From: Phlebotomus papatasi
Lineage: Eukaryota; Arthropoda; Insecta; Diptera; Psychodidae
Length of the DNA: 64,000 nucleotides
NCBI RefSeq assembly: GCF_024763615.1
Contig: NC_077222.1
Location: 86,800,001-86,864,000, forward strand
Reading direction: 5' to 3'
This document shows, piece by piece, positions 62,915 to 64,000 of this stretch. The translations under genes were made by a program, and so were the position numbers. The number at the start of each line of letters is the position of its first letter. The first letter of the stretch is position 1. The notes beneath the pieces were generated by a model that was not told the DNA's origin, did not search any database, and was given only the letters and a program-made list of their open reading frames with translations.

Positions 62915-63115
62915 TATGAAGCCTACTTCTAGAAGGGAAAAAACACTCACGACTTTCGAATTATAACCGTTAAACTAATTTTTTTCACATTCAAATACGT
63001 AATTTTATCCGACATTTTCACCTCCAATCAAGAGTATATCAGAGATTTGAGTGTATTCCACTTCAGAATTTGTGATTCTTTTGTTAATTTTATTATCCCT
63101 AGCAACAAGCCCCTT

Positions 63116-63327
63116 CCAAGTTGCCAACTAATAAGTTGATCTCGGACTTAGCTCAGACTGCTCCGAAGGAAATGTGTTTAAACAGAAATACAGCATATTT
63201 ATCCCTTCACACGGTACACGATCTTTTAATACGAGTGATCTTCTTATTTTAAGATATTTCGTGTAACGATCACGAGTGCAAGAAAATCCCATATGAATTT
63301 AAGCCGAAGTATCAGAAGGCGTTTTGA
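63116..63327. mobile_element. decayed family F hAT-like MITE, copy 3 (inverted)
   Basis: AAGCCCCTTCCAAGTTGCC, TAAGTTGATCTCGGACTTAG, CTTATTTTAAGATATTTCGT and GAGTGCAAGAAAATCCCATA match copies 1 and 2 read in reverse. It is about 212 bp. The flanks CTAGCAAC and CTAGTAAG may be a decayed 8-bp duplication. Confidence 0.7.
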
Positions 63328-64000
63328 CTAGTAAGTATTTGTACCAAATTTTAAAATTTTTGTATAGGTATAGCATAAACAAACGAATTAGCTCGGAGTT
63401 CATCCATAGTGTAATAGATTCTCAAAGTTCTCAAGCAAGTGAATACAACTGGTTATACTTAACAAGTTATAATCAAAACCTAAGTCCTACCTTTAGTCGT
63501 CTACTATATCTACGCTCTAGACCGTAAATCCCAAAATCCTTGCATGTATCCGTCAATACCACTCCTTTCGGATTAAGAACCATTCGGTTTCATTACACAT
63601 CATGGACAATTGTTTTCAGTCACTGACTTTGTAGCCTCTAAAGCTAAAGGATAAATCATGCATACCCCCTAATATCTTCCCCAACCATTTGAGTATAACA
63701 TAACCCCTCCCTATTATATTCTCCAATTCACCACAGAGCAAATGATCAGAGAATAACTACACAAAAAAGGGAGATTGAGATAGAGAATTGCATACATACA
63801 TATATATACATAAAAGTTCTGTGGGTGAAGTTTTCCATTAAAAAGCCATTCACTTATAAACAAAAATGCAAACTTCTGAATTGACTTACTTATACTGTCG
63901 CTCTCCTGTGGTGATTTTGTATAGGAGCGCACGACTTTTTTAAATATTGTGCAAAAGTTGCAAGGACTTGAGCTCTCGAAACTTTTTCCACATTATTCAA

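Overview
The window is AT-rich eukaryotic DNA from an insect, most likely a dipteran and perhaps a nematoceran. This rests on the protein match to fly Pumilio, small AT-rich introns with consensus splice sites, and the very high density of small inverted-repeat transposons. The organism is inferred, because no database search was possible.

The one recognisable gene is pumilio (pum) on the minus strand. Six coding exons can be placed with matching splice sites and phases: 34063-34389, 29533-29731, 29020-29091, 22248-23297, 16842-17010 and 12417-12681 (stop codon TAA at 12417-12419). They encode the middle of the protein, from the QLFRSQNPGLA block on, plus the complete C-terminal RNA-binding domain of eight PUF repeats. 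All base-contacting residues are the canonical ones. The N-terminal half and the promoter are not recognisable and probably lie beyond 64 kb. 34390-64000 therefore reads as a long 5' intron. DNA below 12416 is 3' UTR and then flanking sequence.

Almost everything else is repeats. From 0.7 to 3.1 kb there are three tandem or satellite-like tracts. From 3.1 to 10.1 kb there is a dense run of MITEs (short non-coding inverted-repeat elements). The intron between PUF repeats 7 and 8 (12.7-16.8 kb) holds two large minisatellites and, between them, a small plus-strand gene-like fragment with two tiny consensus introns around a 19-nt microexon. The introns at 17-22 kb, 23.3-29 kb and 29.7-34 kb and the long 5' intron carry at least 25 further inverted-repeat families. 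Some have 8-bp target duplications (hAT-like), one has TTAA (piggyBac-like), and many have TA (Tc1/mariner-like).

Several elements are nested, with uninterrupted relatives elsewhere in the window, so the order of insertion can be read. The most unusual items are an element with a 14-bp target duplication at 20428-21399, an array of near-palindromes at 23905-24793, a set of TA-flanked families sharing only their outer ~10 bp, and a recurring CTGANGA-stem-GAAA motif that resembles the hammerhead ribozyme core. No other convincing protein gene, tRNA, rRNA or CRISPR array was seen.
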